DNA of 64,000 nucleotides from Amyloporia xantha (taxonomy: Eukaryota; Basidiomycota; Agaricomycetes; Polyporales; Adustoporiaceae), in the NCBI GenBank assembly GCA_036971615.1, contig JAYKKR010000007.1, positions 992,001-1,056,000 on the forward strand, read 5' to 3'. Both the position numbers and the translations under genes were made by a program. A model generated the notes under the pieces. It did not search any database. It was not told the origin of the DNA and saw only the letters and a program-made list of their open reading frames with translations. Of this stretch, positions 1 to 11,629 are shown one piece after another (position 1 is the first letter of the stretch; each line of letters begins with the position of its first letter).

Positions 1-1760
1 GATGCTCCGGTCCATCTTGAGTCATCCGTGGCGGATGCACGATGACCAAGACTGGGGCTCTCAGTCTCAGCGACAGTGGCTAGAGGTAGGTGCCCAGAAC
101 TCTTGGCCAGATTAATGCTGGAGCTGCTCGAGAGCCCGAAATGGCCGGACAGACTTGATAGACCACTGGGACCAGTCCGACCGCGAGATGATACGGAGGA
201 CATAGACCCCTTGCGACTGACTGGCTTATGCTGAGAAATCAGCGTAGAGGATGAGGCAACAGTGACCATTCGCCCAGTGCCAGACGGAGATCGTCTGATC
301 GAATGTGTCGTGCGTGTAGAGCCACCGGAGGTAAATGACATTGAATCGACCTCTTTACCGGCCCGTAACGATCGTCGGTCGGACGTATTGGCGGCAGACC
401 CATCACGGGAGATACTGAGTGGGATGGTAGGCCTCGTGTGAGGACGCCTACTGCGTCCAGTCAATATACTCAGCTCTAAGCCGTTAAATGCATCCAGTAA
501 ACGTCTGCCTTCGGCTTCGACCAATTCGATTTGACACCGCAACTCTTTGGCGGTCTCCAAGTCGTCATCGTTCGGTAGTGCGTCTAGAAGACCGAGATGA
601 AAGGTAGAGGCATCCATGGACATCGCCGATCCAGGGAATGCAGAAGGGGGTGCTGATGAGGCCGACCGCTTCCTGCCCCGGGTGATAGAACGAGCGCTAG
701 AACCGGGACCAGTATCGTCTGCAGTAAGTCCAAGCGGTAGGAAAGAGTGTGTACGAGGGCCATCTATTCGTAAGGAGGATTCGCTGGTCTGATTTGATAA
801 GGTGCGGGGTGTCGCCCCGTTTTGCTCCGCGTTTGAGGCCATTGAGTACACACTGACTGCATCACTTCCCCGGAACTCGCTTGGCAAGGAAACAACGCGT
901 CTGCTCGTGGCCCGGCGTAAAAGACTCGTTACAGTAGAGGTGATTGACCTCTTCGATTGCAGTGAAGACGTGCGTGAGGATTGCACATGGAACTGCGAAG
1001 ATGGGCGACGGTCATGCGAGGAAGAGAAGGAAGCTTGTTGAATTTTAGAGACATTTCTTTAAGGAATATAACGGAGTAAGACTCACTCCTTCCGTCAGCA
1101 ACCACGCGGCCTATAGGCACCAGGGGTGTCTCCGTGGGCACTGGTGAACCACTCGCAAATCGCTCGAAGAGGCTCTGACGGAGCATACGATATTCATCGT
1201 CACTTCTCGTCTTGTCAATGCATGCTCGTAGAAACCAGCATTCGAAGGCGTGCTCACCTGAGCAGACCTTCTGAATTAGCGGTCGCCAACTCGTTGAGTC
1301 GCTGTGCCAGTGTTATCCTGAGGTATGTCAGACATAACACGTAGAGATAGTATTAGCTGGTACTGACGTGAGGACATCCGCTGATGAACGAGGGCTACTC
1401 GTCTCATGTACGGACGGTGCCTGTCGCGCGCGAGGAGCGGCAGTTGACGTGCCAACCCAACGCGAGTCCCCAGGCGGATCACGCGGCTTGAGTGACGAAA
1501 ACGATCGCTTTCCTCTGTAAGGAGTGTGTGGTGAAGAGAGCGATGGTGATGATGTAGAGTTCGACACGGAGTAGTCGTCAACGTCGCGCTCCTTGCCTTT
1601 GCCCTTGCCATACTGCAACGCACAGTTGAATTCCAGAAAGACGCATCAGAAATGACAATGTGCTCACGAATCTCGAGCGCAGAACGCGTACGACAGTGCT
1701 CTCATCTTGAAGGTTGGTTTCCGAGTGTTCGGTCCTCCTCGAAGAGAAAAACCCCATCAC
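1..1760 (-). CDS. conserved basidiomycete serine-rich protein of unknown function (3' truncated)
   Basis: Five exons are seen: 1668-1760, 1368-1612, 1258-1317, 1087-1205 and 1-1033, joined by GT-AG introns of 50-55 nt with matching phases. The last exon stays open to the window edge, so the C-terminus is missing. The start at 1760 gives an N-terminus beginning MMGFFSSRR. The middle (about residues 110-165) is a compact, charged, leucine-rich helical stretch containing SDDEYRMLRQSLFERF, the only segment that looks folded. Nearly everything else is Ser/Thr/Arg-rich, with no membrane segment or catalytic motif visible. I do not recognise the family by name; the mix of one short helical motif in a long disordered chain would suit a scaffold or regulatory protein, but that is inference. 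It is divergently arranged with the ERG24-like gene, with about 214 bp between start codons. Confidence 0.75.
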
Positions 1761-1974
1761 TCACTTCATAATGGCTGAAGTGCCAGTGTAACCATGAGGT
1801 CGAAGATGGCTATGACTGAATCCAGGTTAAGGTTAGGCCACCTGATATTCCCAAATATAGGGTTGTCACGCGCAAACAATCGATATTTTCTCGATCGTAC
1901 CATGCGCACTGCGCACAAACGCGTCCCACACCTCGCGTCCGCGCCAACGCGTCGCTCTGCTCTGTACCGCAACG

Positions 1975-3697
1975 ATGTCCTCTTCTCAGTCCACTCTCAA
2001 CCCTCGGACTAAAGGATATGAGTTCTTTGGTCCCCCGGGCGCGCTTTTTGTGACGCTTTCTGTACCGATCACGACCTACGCTCTCTACTTCGGGTGTTCG
2101 GAGGCCACAGGCGGTTGTCCACCCCCAATTTCTACTCCCGTCATCATCGATGCGCTGAGTAACGTGTCGTGGTGGAAGAGTCTTTGGGACACCGAAGCAA
2201 CGCTGCTGTATCTCGGCTGGTACGCTTTCTGTCTCGTGGCGTGGTTTATATTGCCGGGAGACCGAGTTGAGGGTGTACAACTACGGGATGGCGGAAAGAA
2301 GAAGTACAAAATCAACGGTGGGTGGAGCGTCTTGCCGGCTTCTGAACCGCTTCTGAGTTCCTTCCAGCGTTCTCGACCTTCTTGCTTGCCTTGGGTCTTA
2401 CTTCTGGATACATCTGGCGCTATGGCCCCGAATCATTCACCTTCATCTACGAGAAGTGGGTGGGACTAGTGACAGCTTCCCTATTGATGAGCATACTGCA
2501 AGGAGTTGCCTGTTACGCTGCATCTTTCCGAGAGGGTGCACTCCTCGCTCTGGGTGGCAACACGGGCAATGCGATATATGACGTATGGATCTTCGTGCAA
2601 GCAAGTTCAGCCGGCTCACTAACAGACAAACCTCTAGTTCTTCATCGGTAGGGAGCTGAATCCTTCAATTGGCTCTCTAGATATCAAGTCTTTCAATGAG
2701 CTCCGACCTGGCCTGATCCTTTGGGTTCTCATTGACATCAGCATGGCATGCGAACAGGCTGTGCGTCGCGGTGGTAGCATTACCGACTCAATGGCGTTGG
2801 TTTGCTTGTTCCAATTCTGGTATGTGGCGGATTCCCTTGTACAATGAAGTACGTATTTTATTTTGTGCCTATTGCATCGCCTAACGCTTATATTGTCCCA
2901 GCCGGCAATTCTTACCACCATGGATATCACTACCGATGGTTTTGGTTTCATGCTTTCTGTCGGAGATCTGGCTTGGGTGCCGTTTGTGTACTCCTTGCAA
3001 CCGCGCTACCTCGTGTTTAGGCAGGTGGAGCTGGGGCCTATTTTGACCGCTGTGGTAGTTTCGGTCAACCTGCTAGGCTACTACATCTTCCGCAGTGCCA
3101 ACGGTGAGAAAAATGACTTCCGTAACGGCCACAACCCCAAAAGTGAGCACCATTCTGTGGTCAATCTGACCCTCACTAATGTTGATATCTCGTGAAGACC
3201 TGAAGTACATGACCACTGAACGCGGGACCAAACTGCTGATCTCTGGCTGGTGGGGCCTTTCGCGTCACCCGAACTATCTGTATGTAGCGTGATCATATCC
3301 GCGATACTTCGCTAAAGAAGCTTCTAGTGGTGACCTCGTGATGGCGTTAGCGTGGTCTCTTCCAACCGGGATTGAGACCCCTATCACATATTTCTATGTG
3401 ATGTACTTCTCAGTTCTTCTCATCCACAGACAGATGCGTGATGATGAGAACTGTGAGAAAAAGCAAGTCGTTTTTCCCTCTGCATATCCTGTTCTTCACT
3501 GATCGTTATCTTCACGCAGGTATGGCAAGGATTGGCACAAGTATACGGAGCTCGTACCATACCGCATCATCCCCTTACATCTACTAGTTCGCATAATACC
3601 GCGCATGCTTTTCTTGTTGCTTTGTGGGCTTCCCGGGTGTTGCCTCTTCTTGGTACATTGTACTCGTATCTGCACAATATCTGATGGCGAAATGTGA
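1975..3697 (+). CDS. ERG24: Delta(14)-sterol reductase (ERG24-like), reading frame broken twice
   Basis: Family: ERG4/ERG24 membrane reductases, which use NADPH to reduce the C14-C15 double bond in ergosterol synthesis in the ER. Exons: 1975-2317, 2368-2582, 2638-2848, 2902-3142, 3198-3279, 3328-3462 and 3520 onward; the sixth intron is GC-AG. Supporting motifs include DITTDGFGFMLSVGD, the signature LLISGWWGLSRHPNYLGD and the C-terminal RQMRDDENCEKKYGKDW, plus many hydrophobic helices. Two single-base surpluses disturb the frame. Near 2839 an extra G turns the conserved ADSLYNE into a stop before the intron. Near 3577 an extra A bypasses the expected IIPFIY stop at 3585 and prolongs the frame to 3697. 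Correcting both gives 430 aa, the normal family length. These may be sequencing errors or real decay; the rest is well conserved. Confidence 0.85.
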
Positions 3698-6119
3698 GTG
3701 AATATTAAACAACCTTGCAGCTCAACTTATGTGAGAGGACACATTAATCCTGTGTCTTGATATCATATGCACTGACATGCAGAAGACTATTTGAGTTAAA
3801 TGCAGCCCACATCTCGCAAATTGCGCATATTGTGAGGCTTGTACTGCAAACTCTTCACGATGAGCCATGATTGATTTTTGTCGCCTTGAGGCTCACAAGG
3901 CAATCGATCCAGAGACACGAGTAGATATAATATATACTACAATTGGAATATAGGATGGTTCTAATCAGCCTCCCGAATCCAAACATTTCTTGGCACATCC
4001 GAGTCTTGCACAATTTCAGTCTATTAAAGGTACCTTCTGGACTGCGAGATCACGCTGCTATGCGCGGTCAGCTGGACAGGTGAGTCGCGAACCTCAAAGC
4101 GTGGCGTAAGAACCCTCTCCGGGATATTTGCGTCCCCATTTGATCTGCCCAGGTGAACACGTATGCATCTGGCACAAGCGCAGGGACAGAGCTGTCTTGC
4201 AACATGCCACTCTCGGAATAGTCGCTGTTGGATTGTTCGACGCTATTGCGCTGACTTGCCGGGGGACCTTTTTTGCTTGCATCACATCTCTTCCTCGCAA
4301 CATGCATATGCAGCGTGCTGCCTGGCATAGCACTTCTCGCCCTGAGATAGAGCCATATCAGAAATGTCGCGACTGACTTGCCGCAATACTTGGAGCTTCT
4401 GTTCGTTCGAAGCCGTGCCAAGTCCGAACCAAGAGAGGATGTAAGCACCGCCCAGGTCGTTCATGGCTTTACAGTTTTGTAAGTCGGCCACTCGTCCAGC
4501 GAAGGACTGAGGAACAGTTGTTTCACCTGTATTAGTGAGACACTGATACATACGATCAGGTTTACGGAAGACTTGTGAATTGTGACCCTAAGTGATCTTT
4601 AGGCGGTGCAAATATGTCTTCCTGTGCTTGCAATAAGACGCAGCTGGTTTGCTTTCACAATTGACAAACCCTGACCGGTCAAAGGGAGTCACACCCTTGC
4701 AAATTGCTAACATGCGGGAACCGAGTGCAATGGACCAATGGTGCAGATCCTGCAGCAGAGCGTCATGCCCAGTGCCCACATCAGAAAAAATGAAATCATC
4801 TTATAAGTGATTTTGGCAAATTTTCGTTTATAAGTCACGTACACCACTCCGCCAAGATGTTATAAGATTGCTGTAAGATGGCTACAACATGCCAGAATTC
4901 GTTAGAGGACGTTGTCAGACAACCATTGGTGGAGTTATAATATACCGTAATGTGTTAAACCAGACTTAGGACTATGATATCACACTCTCCAAGCACTCTC
5001 CGTGAGAAGTGGAAAGGCATTATATCAGTGTTATCATGGCACTTTGCGAGTGGTACATAATACTTATCACCACTTGTTGCACGCAGGTGGCGCGGCCTAT
5101 GGTCACGGCCATTGCCGGGAGGTGGCGCATCGGTGGCTTACAGTGGCGTTGGACGACTTCGCTATAGGACATGACGTTCTTCTGCGTTTATTGCCCCTTT
5201 AGTGTAGCAGTAAGAAATTGGGGCTTGAGAAATAACCTGATGACTCGTGTTCAAACCTCTGACTGAGCATGATGAATTAAATATGTGTGATTAAATGTAA
5301 GTACTCTGAGACCCCGGAACCACTTCCACAATGGGTAGTAAGCGTGAAAAGCAGATAAAGGGAATACCGGAGAAATTGGGGAGATGCGCAGAAATAGAGT
5401 TTTCGGCCTCCTTGCCAAAATCACTCATAATTTGCTGCTCGCATCTTATAACATGGCTAAAACACGCTGGTGTTCTTGCTATAAGCGTGTTATAAATGTT
5501 CGTGAATGTTGGTGTTAGTGTCATAAGTAGTTACAATAGGTCGAATATATTTTCACATCTTACGGTTCGTATAGCTACTTATATGAACTTATGAGCTGCG
5601 TTCCACTTTTTCTGATGCACGATTGCCAATTGGTGAGGATGAGTCCTGACGTCAAGTATTTTCTGTAAAGCCGACACAAGTGCAAGTTCAAAGCGACTGG
5701 TAAGTATGAGCTAGCACGTTCGGGAGGATGGCGTTCCCGTCACAAAAGTCGTCGGACCATGGTAGCGCTAGTACTTTGAGTTTTGAATTTGGAAAGGAAT
5801 GAGAAGTACATACTTACAGTACATACTGAGTAAAGTACGTATGTTTTGGCCCTCCGAAGGCTTGTCGGAGATTCTCGCAGCTGGGCCAGACAATTGAATT
5901 TCGTCATGTGCCCTCGGATCCGAATGGGCGATGGAGCGAGAAATGACCGCCAAGGTGAGGCCGAGAGCCTCAAGAGAGGCTTGCCATGAGCTCCGAGCGT
6001 TGGAGCCAAGGCGGTGAGCGCTGCGGCGATGGACATGATCATTGATGAGAAAGACCTCGGCGGTCACAGCCCGTTTCCGGCTTTCGCCGGAGCGCTGCAC
6101 CCGCCGGCCTTCCAGACTC
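3698..6119. other. intergenic region without a recognisable gene
   Basis: About 2.4 kb. It holds short open frames on both strands (for example 4068-4551, minus) that overlap in several frames and match nothing I know. The part from about 4790 to 5640 is AT-rich and non-coding in appearance. At 5201-5257 there is a tRNA-like pair of internal promoter boxes (TAGTGTAGCAG and GTTCAAACC) without a foldable tRNA around it. The last 350 bp are GC-richer and lead into the promoter of the Kre9-like gene. Confidence 0.5.
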
Positions 6120-6127
6120 TATATAAG
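6120..6127 (+). promoter_or_regulatory. TATA box of the Kre9/Knh1-like gene
   Basis: The motif TATATAAG lies 95 bp before the start codon at 6215. Transcription would begin about 30 bp downstream and give a short leader. A canonical TATA box suits a strongly or conditionally expressed secreted-protein gene. Confidence 0.6.
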
Positions 6128-6214
6128 CAGGCCTGCAATGCGTGAAATCCCTAGCAGTGCTCAAAAACTCCTCATTGCAACGAAACTCACAACTTCACGA
6201 CCCATACTCACGCC

Positions 6215-6782
6215 ATGACCATGAACAAGTTCACGACTGTTTTTCTCTTCTCCTTGTTTTCTGTCTTCGCTATCGTTACAGCGTTCCCCATTAATGTGGT
6301 CCGAGACGTTTTCGTCCCGCCGGTCATCTCGCCCAATGCGAGTACGGTATGGACCGTGGGTCAGACGTACAACGTAACTTGGTATGTCGCTCTGCAGTAC
6401 ACTTTTTAATGCTCTGATTTTTACCGATGTAAATCAAGGAACACGACGGGTGCACCTGTTAACATTACGAACAAGTCGGGTATGGTTGTCCTGGCCACTA
6501 ATGGAAGTGAAGATATCTGTGCGTGCCGTATACTCTGTTGCCGGCGAGTGGAGTGCTGACTGAACGCTATAGATCATCCGTTGGCTACCAACTTTTCCAT
6601 TCTCCTGGGTAGCATCGAGGTGACTTGCCCTAATGTCACTTCCGGAGACGATTACGCCATTGTCTGTCAGTGGTCTTTCTCTGTTTTGACAGTCGCTGTG
6701 TACTGATGCATGTTTTGATATGTCAGTATTTGGTGATTCTGGCAACTTCAGCCCTACCTTCAGTATCGTAAACGATGCATAA
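6215..6782 (+). CDS. small secreted Kre9/Knh1 N-terminal-like protein
   Basis: Four exons (6215-6381, 6439-6518, 6573-6665, 6727-6782) give 131 aa. Residues 1-24 are a signal peptide with a hydrophobic core ending at TAFP. The mature part is one beta-sandwich-like domain of the Ser-Thr-rich GPI-anchored/Kre9-Knh1 N-terminal family: VWTVGQTYNVTW, then VNITNKSGMVVL and the ending FGDSGNFSPTFSIV, which is the usual closing motif. Several N-glycosylation sequons (NVT, NIT, NTT, NGS, NFS) are present. There is no GPI-attachment tail, so it is probably soluble or wall-associated. Kre9 itself is linked to beta-1,6-glucan assembly; for these short agaricomycete proteins the role is unknown. The first ATG after the TATA box was taken as the start; a second in-frame ATG lies two codons on. 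Confidence 0.85.
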
Positions 6783-7670
6783 GGTTGAAAGGTGTCACAC
6801 ACCGGTTTGGACTTCAGGCGGATCCTGTAGGGATTCAAGGACCTTGTATTCGGACTGATCTGCACTACGGACTGACTTGCTTTGACAATTGTATACGAAC
6901 TTTGGGCAGGTTTCAATGGACTTCCTACGCTATATACACGTTAATTGTACCAATGTCTGTACAAGAAGCAATCTAATAGCACTTCAGCTCGAATTGTACA
7001 TATACATGTGATCTTCACGCGTACGGAAGTGTATACCACACAGTAACGGACAACAAAAGTGAGATGTACCGTGAGACATATTACCATTCACTTGAAGCCA
7101 AAATACGACACATGATTAGGACGAGACCTGTAGAAAAGAACAGTTAGAAAAGGTAGGTGGAAAGACAAGGCATGGATGATCAAGTAGAAAGTGTCTCAGC
7201 ATAAGTCGTTGTCGTCACACCCGTCTCAAGCGTACTCAAGGTGGGTTGGGCTCATTAAATCATAATTATATCATGGACAAGGCATCTGCCAGAGTAAAAA
7301 ATTGAACTTACCTGTGGCACTCTGGAATGAACGTTGCACCATCGACCTCATTCGGATATGATCAATGCCCCACCGCATTGCAAGCCGAATGAGCCCAAGA
7401 GGCCCCTAATAGAAGAACAGCCGTTCGTGAACCCGCCTAAGAAACACCAGCCATATAACTTGGCATGCATCGAATGGGAGGGAGAAAAGGCTCGGGGTGT
7501 TTTCAAGCAACGACGCTGGTATTCATAGCAAATTTAAGCGCCGAAAGTGCGCGATCAGGTGATCCGGTCGCGTACGCGCCTATGGTCCAACTTCCACGGT
7601 TGAGTTCGGGCGATTATAGCGCTTATCCTAAGCAACTCAAGGCCAGCCCACGATATACTTCCAGAGTCCA
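6783..7670. other. intergenic region between the Kre9-like and kinesin genes
   Basis: About 890 bp. It contains the 3' flank of the Kre9-like gene and the upstream region of the kinesin gene. Open frames at 7334-7674 are short, have no recognisable domain and stop before the kinesin start. I see no RNA gene or repeat here. Confidence 0.5.
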
Positions 7671-10600
7671 ATGACGGCTTCAACATCATCATCAACGTCG
7701 AGCAAATTCGTCCGCTCTGTACCCTTTACGCCGAAGCGACCCCATTCTGCCCATTCCTCCGCCGAAGAGCGTGATCTAACCAACACCGGACGCATTCCGA
7801 GATCGACCACCCCCAGTCTCCTTGGTTCAGCTAAGAAGTTCAAGGCAGCTCTATCCTCAGAGTCTCGTACTCGCCTCGCGACCAAGCCGAAGCCCACATT
7901 AGCTTCCGTTCCAGGAACACCCACGAAAAAGACTTCTCCGGATGGCTCAAGACCAAAGACACCCACGACTCCACGCAGGGGAACGGAGAGTCCCCTACTT
8001 ATGCCCAACATGAGCGAGATGGACGTAAGCAGGATTGACCCCGAAGAAGTACTCGTAGACTACCAAACGGTCGAACCTGGCGATATCTCAGGTGAGATCG
8101 ATGAAGCCGCCCTCGCGGACTACGGCAAGGAGGACAAGGTATTGGTATCAATCAGGTTAGCCCTGTGCGCGTGGGCTTTGTTTAATCATTTCTGACGATT
8201 GGTTCTCTATAGGCTGCGACCCTCTCATGCCACTACAGCATGGCAAATAGGAGATACTTTACCGAAGAGCATCAAGCTCGACCCGCAGTATGCCAAATCA
8301 AACGCAAATCCCCCACAAGACTTCCGCTTCGATGAGATTCTAACCGGCTCAGACAACAAGCCCGTGTACAACGCAGTTGCCCGCAGCCATGTTTGTGCCG
8401 CCATGGACGGCTACAACTCGATTATTTTCGCTTATGGCCAGACAGCCAGCGGCAAGACCTTTACCCTCGTACGTGACATATAGTGTACCAAGCAAGCTCG
8501 CGCCATTAAGACGTCTTGCAGACTGGAGATGAGGACCAGCCAGGTATCATCCCCCGCGCGATGAAAGACATCTTCGCGTATATCCGACGGACGCCAACGC
8601 GGGAATATCTCCTGCGGTGTTCATACCTGGAAATCTACAATGAGAGCATTCATGACCTGCTCGCGCCGCCGTCGTCCAGCGTTTCGCAGCCGGTACAAAT
8701 ACAGGGCACCGGGACGAACATTCTGCTCACCCCGCTCCGCGAGGAGGTTGTCACCAGCTTGAAGAGCGTGCGCGAGGTGCTCGAGCGTGGGGAGGGCAAC
8801 CGTCGAACGGCGAGCACTGACTGGAACGAGCGCAGTAGCAGAAGTCATAGCGTTTTCAGAGTAGTCATCGAAAGCAGGGAAAGAGGTAGCGGGAGTGATG
8901 AGCCTGTCCCTAGCGGGAGAACAACACCCGGAATGAGGCCGCCAACTCCAGGAGGACCCCGGCTGCAGGCCAAGGGAGGACGAAGCGTACAGACATCAGT
9001 TCTCGTATGTCTTCACCTTGAAACTTACGTGCGCTCGGTGCTGACGTTGAGCTACTCTCTGAATGAAACAGAGTCTGATCGATCTGGCAGGCTCGGAAAA
9101 AGCCACTTCTGACAAGGAACGAACACGAGAAGGCAAGTACATTAATACCAGGTGAGCATCGGCTTGCAACGAGTCGCATCTGCCCCAGGCTTATATTCCA
9201 CGTCTCAGTCTACTCACCCTCGGTACGGTTATTTCTACGCTGGCAGAGAACTCTGCGAAGAATAAAAAGTAAGTGGAGTCGACGAAGAGGTGGATATGAC
9301 CAAATGTTGACCACAATTCCATGCCGTAGTGACCATGTACCCTTCCGAAACTCGAAGCTGACACGTATGCTCCAGCCATCTCTCTCAGGAAATGCTCGCA
9401 TATCAGTCATTTGCACCATCAACCCCGATACAAGTGCCATTGGAGAGTCAACTAGCACCTTACTGTTTGCGCAAAGGATCAAGAAAGTGCAGGTACGTCT
9501 CGACAACATTGTAGACATTGCGGAACATCGTTAATATCCTGTCTTGCCGCAGTTGAATGCCCAGAAGAAGGAAGTCGTGGACACTGAGGCCCTCCTCGAG
9601 CGTTATAGGAAGGAGATCGAGGACCTGAAGAAACGCCTGTCAGAGCGGGAGGCTGAAGCTCCTTCGCGCACTCGCCGACTCTCGGCTCGCGAAGTAGGAA
9701 ACTTGAGACTTCGTCACCTTGCTTCTTTGCTAATCTGGTTGTATGACAGCAACTTGACGAATCCCGAGCCATGAACGACCTGAACAGTCGTATCAAACAG
9801 CTGACGAAACTCATCCTGACCAGTCAGACTGTAGACGAAACCAAGGGCGACGAGTCGCGCCCAGCCAGCCCGACCAAGGTCGACTTCGACATGTCACCAT
9901 ATCAGGTGAGCCTGAAATATATGTAGCAGGGGTCTGGTGACTGAGATTGGAGATAGCTTCAACAAGAGCTGCTCTCTGCGCGCCGACAGATCGAAACACA
10001 ATCCACGCAGATTCTCTCTCTCGAAGCCGCACTCCTGGCACGGCCCGAGCTGCCCCCGGATGCGCCAGAGAGCGAGAAGGACAAACTCCTCGCCGAGCAG
10101 ACCAAGACCATCCGCGAACTGGAAATCGTCGTGAAGGGGTACGAGGAGAACCTCGGCGAACCCCTGCGTGCAGTACGGGAGGACGTCGAGAAGGAATGGA
10201 TAACCAAGTTGGAAACCGAAATAAGACGGAGAGAGGAGAAGGAAGCATGGGCTGACGAACTCGTCAAGCAACTCGACAAGGAGAAGAAGGTAGTTGACAC
10301 ATCGCTCGTCTGGGTGGTGTCTATCGCTCATCTCGTCACAGGCACGCATGAAGCTAGAGGAGGAACGCCAGGCCTTGGCGGCGTTCGTGAAGAAATTCGA
10401 TTCCCTCGGGCTAAGTAGCGGCCTACCGCTGCCAGCGACGAAGCTGAACCCGCCAATGCCGACTCCCGGCGGTGCTGCCGCACTGTTCGCACAGCGACAG
10501 CGGAGCCGCATGCAATCTTTCGAGTTCGACGCGGCGATGTCTAGCGTAGCCGAGACCGACTCCCCGCTGCGCTTGGGTGCTGGACAGCCGAGCCTGCTGG

Positions 10601-10743
10601 AAGAGGAATGGGACGCCGTGGACGACGTGAGCTTTGGCGAAGACAAGCTGATACTCCCTGTGGTATCCAAGGCCGACGCGAGGAAGAAGGCACACAGTCC
10701 GGTGAGAGGTGTTTTGGGCCAGAAGGAGAACATGCCCGTGTAG
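7671..10743 (+). CDS. kinesin-7 (Kip2/CENP-E-like) motor protein
   Basis: Ten exons (7671-8155, 8213-8468, 8522-9004, 9072-9151, 9209-9268, 9330-9492, 9553-9693, 9750-9905, 9957-10289, 10342-10743) give 852 aa. After a Ser/Pro/Thr-rich N-terminal extension of about 160 residues comes a full motor domain: P-loop GQTASGKT (237-244), switch I NERSSRSHS, switch II DLAGSEKA and HVPFRNSKLTRMLQ. The tail is predicted coiled coil (Gln/Glu/Lys/Leu-rich, exons 7-10) ending in a Pro/Ala-rich region with KENMPV at the C-terminus. The motor is interrupted by a Gly/Pro/Arg insert in exon 3. Kinesin-7 motors such as Kip2 walk to microtubule plus ends and affect microtubule length and nuclear or spindle positioning. 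Kip2-like is my best placement; the motor class is much firmer than the subfamily. Confidence 0.93.
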
Positions 10744-11538
10744 GATGTGGTGATTTGTGCTCATGCCATGATGCGTTCGAAGGTGTGATTATGACCGTGT
10801 CTGATATCTTGGAGTCAACGGAGGATGATACCCGTCGCTGCAGTGCGACGTTGTGTATGAGTGATCGCAATTAAACTTCTGTCACGATATGTACAGCATG
10901 ATTTATGGATTTTCTTATGACAAAGTCCTGCCAGTACAGTACTAAGGTACCGAGCCTATCAATCATGGATCAAAGTCAACAGTATCTCTGATTGTCGAAA
11001 GCGCCGCGCGCCCCATAATCGACGGATGATGACTGACCGTCGAACGGAGCGCCGATTGGGTCACAGTGTCTCAGGAACCCATTGGGAGTTGACATTAATA
11101 TTGCCCTGCAGGTGAGCGCCTGAAATCCCTCAGAGTCTGCTCCCGAAAGTGGCCTGACTCTTTGACATAGTTATCTAGAAGTAAGTATTGTGAGCGGGCA
11201 AGACGCGGATTATCCGAGTCTGAAATTACAGCGTCCGACAGAATCGGGCGGTACTCAAACCTCGATGACTTAAGCACACGGCACCCCGGCAGAGGTCCGA
11301 AAATAGTGTTCGGCAGGGTCACTTTGCGGTCGGCACAAACATGCCGAGCTCCGCGACAGTGTCGGCAGGCTGTGATTAGCTTCTAAATGACCGGAAATCA
11401 GATGGAATTTGATCGAAATCGTACTCATCCGGTGAATGCAGAATCAGCGACGATTCGGCGCACATCGGCCTAGGCTGGATGTCCCTTTGAGACGGCATCC
11501 CCAGCCGTGGTGGACCACGCAGCTGATCATTCGAGAGA
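10744..11538. other. intergenic region, promoter of the MFS gene
   Basis: About 800 bp with no coding potential that I can support. It includes the 3' flank of the kinesin gene and the upstream region of the MFS transporter, ending at a TATA box. No repeat was recognised. Confidence 0.5.
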
Positions 11539-11546
11539 GTATATAG
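11539..11546 (+). promoter_or_regulatory. TATA box of the MFS transporter gene
   Basis: GTATATAG lies 91 bp before the ATG at 11630. It also argues that the in-frame upstream extension starting near 11507 is not translated. Confidence 0.55.
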
Positions 11547-11629
11547 CGACGCTCCTCAGCGAGACCGTCCATGTCTTTCTGGCCCCTCTGTACACACGTT
11601 TGCTCGCTCAGCCCACTGGTCAGTGTGAT

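Noticed and set aside
4068..4551. minus-strand gene
   Set aside because: Three overlapping frames with no domain, no convincing splice sites and no start context.
9894..10733. 279-codon minus-strand open frame over the kinesin tail
   Set aside because: It is the antisense shadow of GC-rich coiled-coil coding exons; the plus strand has consistent exons, phases and kinesin motifs.
11507..11629. upstream in-frame extension of the MFS transporter
   Set aside because: A TATA box at 11539-11546 lies inside it; the start at 11630 fits the family.
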